DNA of 64,000 nucleotides from CAMYMQ01 sp963730305 (GTDB lineage: Bacteria > Pseudomonadota > Alphaproteobacteria > Bin65): NCBI GenBank assembly GCA_963730305.1, contig CAVSRB010000008.1, positions 62,001-126,000 of the forward strand. The letters are read 5' to 3'. Position numbers and translations under genes: made by a program. This document shows positions 61,512 to 64,000 of this stretch, in pieces (the first letter of the stretch is position 1; every line of letters begins with the position of its first letter). The notes beneath the pieces are model-generated. The model made no database searches, was not told the DNA's origin, and saw nothing but the letters and a program-made list of their open reading frames with translations.

Positions 61512-62057
61512 CTATTGCAGCGTGTCGTCGAGCCGCTGGGTGTCGGTCATGCCCGGCGCGCGCGTCGTCGGCCGGGACGGTTCGGTCTGGCCGGCGAGCC
61601 GGTGGGCGTGGCCGGTGGCGGTCCGGTAGTAGCGTTCGAGCGTCTCGATCCGGGCGCGGGTTTCGCGCAGCAGGCAACGCGCCTTCTCGGCGCGCACCGC
61701 CGGCGGCAACGTGCCCTTGCGGGGCATGCCGCAGACCGTCTCGCGCGCGCGCAGCCACGCGATCTCGTCACGGTACATCGCCTTGCGGCGCGCGGCGGGC
61801 ACTGCGTCGTGCACGTCCTTGTAGACGATGCCGAGGGTGGTGTCGGCGCGGGCGAGATCGGGGTTGGCGCAGATGATCCGCTCGGTCGGCCGCGCCGCCT
61901 TGGCGCAGTCGAAGCTCTGGGCATGGCCAACGGCGGGGAAAAGCAGGCCAACGGCGGGCAAGAAAAGGCCAACGGCGGGCAGTAACAGGCCGGCGGCAGC
62001 GAGCAGACCGAAACCCGGGCGCGCCCGGGGCAGGCGTCGTGCCGCCGCCCGGCTCAT
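61512..62057 (-). CDS. LprI-like secreted protein
   Basis: A 181-residue secreted protein. The mature domain (residues ~48-140) has the LprI (PF07007) pattern: FDCAKAARPTERIICANPDL, ARADTTLGIVYKDV and EIAWLRARETVCGM, with conserved Cys pairs. Such proteins inhibit lysozyme or bind envelope components. The signal h-region is unusual: LPAVGL(F/L) is repeated three times, from a 21-base tandem repeat (about 61925-61990). ATG 62055-62057 overlaps the pgk TGA. The C-terminal 30 residues are Arg/Thr-rich and extra to the domain. Confidence 0.83.
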   Translation of the reverse strand: MSRAAARRLPRARPGFGLLAAAGLLLPAVGLFLPAVGLLFPAVGHAQSFDCAKAARPTERIICANPDLARADTTLGIVYKDVHDAVPAARRKAMYRDEIAWLRARETVCGMPRKGTLPPAVRAEKARCLLRETRARIETLERYYRTATGHAHRLAGQTEPSRPTTRAPGMTDTQRLDDTLQ

Positions 62058-63265
62058 GAGGGTCCGCCCACCGCGGCGTGGAGCGCGGCGACACCGGGCA
62101 GCTCCTTGCCCTCGATCCATTCGAGGAAGGCGCCACCGGCCGACGAGACGTAGCTGAAATCGTCGGTGACGCCGGCCAGGTTGAGCGCTGCCACCGTATC
62201 GCCGCCGCCGGCAACGCTGAGCAGCCGGCCGGCGCGGGTCGCCGCCGCCGCGGCCCGGGCGACCGCGATGGTGCCCCGGTCGAAGGGCGCGGTCTCGAAC
62301 GCGCCGAGCGGGCCGTTCCACACCAGCGTCGCCGCGCCGTCGATCGCCGCGCAATAGCGCTTCACCGTCGACGGGCCGACGTCGAGCATGACGGCGTCGT
62401 GCGGCACCGCCGTGACCGGCACCGTGCTCGCGTCGACGCCGGCCTCCAGCGCGGCGGCGACGATCGCGTCGTCGGGCAGGAGCAGCGCGCAGCCGGCGTC
62501 GTCCGCCGCCGACATCACTGCGCGGGCGGTGTCGGCAAGGTCGCCCTCGCAAAGGCTGCGGCCGACGTCGATGCCCTGGGCGAACAGGAAGGTGTTGGCC
62601 ATCGCCCCGCCGATCATCAGCGAATCGACGCGGCCGACCAGGTTCTGGAGCAGGTCGAGCTTGGTCGACACCTTGGCGCCGCCGACCACGGCGGCGACCG
62701 GGCGCGCGGGCGAGCCGAGCGCCTTCTCCAGCGCGTCGAGCTCGGCCTCCATCAGCCGGCCGGCCGCGGCGGGCAGCAGCCGGGCGAGCCCCTCGATCGA
62801 GGCATGGGCGCGGTGCGAGGCCGAGAAGGCGTCGTTGACGTAGACGTCGCCGAGCGTCGCCAGCGCCGCCGCGAAACCGGCGTCGTTGGCCTCCTCCTCC
62901 GCGTGGAAGCGGAGATTTTCGAGCAGCAGCACATGGCCCGGTTCGAGCGCGGCGGCCGCCTGCTCGGCGGCGGGGCCGACGCAGTCGTCGGCGAAGGCGA
63001 CCGGCGCGCCGACCGCGTCCGCCAGCGGGCCCGCGATCGGGCGCAGCGACAGCGCGTCGTCGGGCGCGCCCTTGGGCCGGCCGAAATGCGACAGGACGAT
63101 CACCCGGGCGCCGCGGTGGATCAAATCGCGGACGGTCGCGGCGAAGCGGGTGATCCGGGTCGCGTCGGTGACCGCGCCGTCCTTGACCGGGACGTTGAGA
63201 TCGGCGCGAACGAGAACGCGCCGCCCGTCAACTTCGATATCGTCGAGGGTCAGGAACCGCTTCAT
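62054..63265 (-). CDS. pgk: Phosphoglycerate kinase
   Basis: A 403-residue glycolytic/gluconeogenic kinase interconverting 1,3-bisphosphoglycerate and 3-phosphoglycerate. VLVRADLNVPVKDGAVTDAT is the PGK signature. SHFGRPKG, LLLENLRFHAEEEANDAGFA and NDAFSASHRAHASIEGLARL bind 3-phosphoglycerate. VVGGAKVSTKLDLLQNLVGR and the ATP motif SVAGGGDTVAAL are intact. Length normal. The usual neighbours gap or fba are not here. Overlaps the LprI-like gene. Confidence 0.97.
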   Translation of the reverse strand: MKRFLTLDDIEVDGRRVLVRADLNVPVKDGAVTDATRITRFAATVRDLIHRGARVIVLSHFGRPKGAPDDALSLRPIAGPLADAVGAPVAFADDCVGPAAEQAAAALEPGHVLLLENLRFHAEEEANDAGFAAALATLGDVYVNDAFSASHRAHASIEGLARLLPAAAGRLMEAELDALEKALGSPARPVAAVVGGAKVSTKLDLLQNLVGRVDSLMIGGAMANTFLFAQGIDVGRSLCEGDLADTARAVMSAADDAGCALLLPDDAIVAAALEAGVDASTVPVTAVPHDAVMLDVGPSTVKRYCAAIDGAATLVWNGPLGAFETAPFDRGTIAVARAAAAATRAGRLLSVAGGGDTVAALNLAGVTDDFSYVSSAGGAFLEWIEGKELPGVAALHAAVGGPS

Positions 63266-63333
63266 CGAGACCTCGGGAACTTGCGGGCGGGAACGCGGGG
63301 TGCGGCGCGATCAACCACAGCCGGCCGCGGTTT

Positions 63334-64000
63334 TCAAGAGGCGGCGACCGGAATGGTGTCTTCGCGCGGCGCCGACCGGCGCGCCGCCTCGGGCGCGATG
63401 GAGAGCACCCGTCGGACGTCGGCACCGTCGAGGCCGATCGCGGCCGGACGGCGGACGCCGGGCAGCAGGGCGAGGCCGGCGACGTCGTCGGCGCCGCCGT
63501 CGATCTGCAGCCACTCGGCCACCTCGCCGGTGGTGGTGTCGACGATCAGGACGGCGCACTGGGCCGGGATGGCGTAGCGGTCGAGCGTCTCGGTGACGGG
63601 CAGCGCACCGGCGCCGGCGAGCGCCGGGTCGGGCGCGACCGCGCAGACGGCGTAGTCGCCGACCATGTCGAGCGCGCGCGGCAGGCCGGGGCAGAAGGTC
63701 ACCCGTTCGAAGCGGCGGCCATGCGGGTCGATGTAGCCGAGCCAGCCGGTCGCGGCGTCGAGCAGCCACAGGCGGTCGCGGTGGAACCGCGGCGCCATCG
63801 GCAGCGACAGGCCGTCGGCGACGACGGCGTCGGTCTGGACGTCGAGCACCGCCCCACCGCCGACCACGTCCGCCCGCCAGCCGCCGGCGACGTCGACCCG
63901 GGCGGCGACGGTGACCGCCCGCGGCGCGCCGTTGACCAGGGTCATGCCGGAGACGTGGCAGCGGTCCTCGGGGACCAGGTCGGAGATGAAGTCGGGCCGC
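63334..64000 (-). CDS. DUF4915/TIGR03032 family protein (5' end beyond window)
   Basis: About 221 C-terminal residues, running off the right edge. RPDFISDLVPEDRCHVSGMT at the visible start and GLSLPMAPRFHRDRLWLLDA, ERVTFCPGLPRALDMVGDYA are the family's blocks. The protein is a beta-propeller-like family of unknown function (TIGR03032), often in methanotroph and Rhodospirillales genomes. It ends in EDTIPVAAS. A start at 63945 is internal; the frame continues upstream without a stop. Confidence 0.8.
   Translation of the reverse strand, partial: RPDFISDLVPEDRCHVSGMTLVNGAPRAVTVAARVDVAGGWRADVVGGGAVLDVQTDAVVADGLSLPMAPRFHRDRLWLLDAATGWLGYIDPHGRRFERVTFCPGLPRALDMVGDYAVCAVAPDPALAGAGALPVTETLDRYAIPAQCAVLIVDTTTGEVAEWLQIDGGADDVAGLALLPGVRRPAAIGLDGADVRRVLSIAPEAARRSAPREDTIPVAAS

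Overview
This window reads as a chromosomal segment of a high-GC alphaproteobacterium, most likely from the Rhodospirillales or a nearby order. The evidence is the gene order ffh-rpsP-rimM-trmD-rplS-leuC-leuD-leuB-asd, the dapF-mtaB-ftsY-yciB run, a CIRCE-controlled groESL operon, and a mesaconyl-CoA hydratase paired with a malyl-CoA lyase-like gene (ethylmalonyl-CoA pathway chemistry). No tRNA, rRNA, CRISPR array, transposase or prophage gene was recognised.

Layout. 0-9.6 kb: a phytanoyl-CoA dioxygenase-family gene cut by the left edge, a Ca2+/H+ antiporter, an alpha/beta hydrolase, a nitronate monooxygenase, a GST, and the sdhCDAB operon on the minus strand. 9.6-10.9 kb: a long stretch without genes, holding two tandem DnaA-box matches in an AT-rich patch and a strong terminator-like structure. 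10.9-17 kb: mch and a CitE-like gene, pdxY, a LysE exporter, groESL. 17-25 kb: an accessory-looking, less GC-rich stretch of small secreted or lipoproteins, a retropepsin-like protein, an EF-hand protein, two Crp/Fnr regulators and a DUF6600 protein with a repeat tail. Four copies of a palindrome (GCTAA-N6-TTAGC type) lie in its promoters and look like the operator of a local regulon. 25-43 kb: mixed metabolic genes, a copper/c-type-cytochrome cluster (YtkA-like, di-haem peroxidase, PCuAC), a DEAD-box helicase, and a hupE-membrane protein-DUF1007 operon preceded by a Zur-box-like palindrome. 43-59.6 kb: asd, leucine biosynthesis, ribosome/SRP genes, a membrane histidine kinase, dapF, mtaB, ftsY, yciB. 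59.6-64 kb: NUDIX, tandem hotdog thioesterases, an LprI-like gene, pgk and a DUF4915/TIGR03032 gene cut by the right edge.

Sequence quality matters here. At least nine reading-frame breaks caused by single-base indels fall inside otherwise intact genes, including conserved ones (sdhA, dapF, mtaB), plus a cluster of about four in one repeat tail. They are best read as consensus errors. They split real genes and create one false fusion (MtaB-FtsY). Several families of dispersed palindromic repeats sit between genes; one left arm of 44 bases is identical at 3.6 kb and 32.3 kb.
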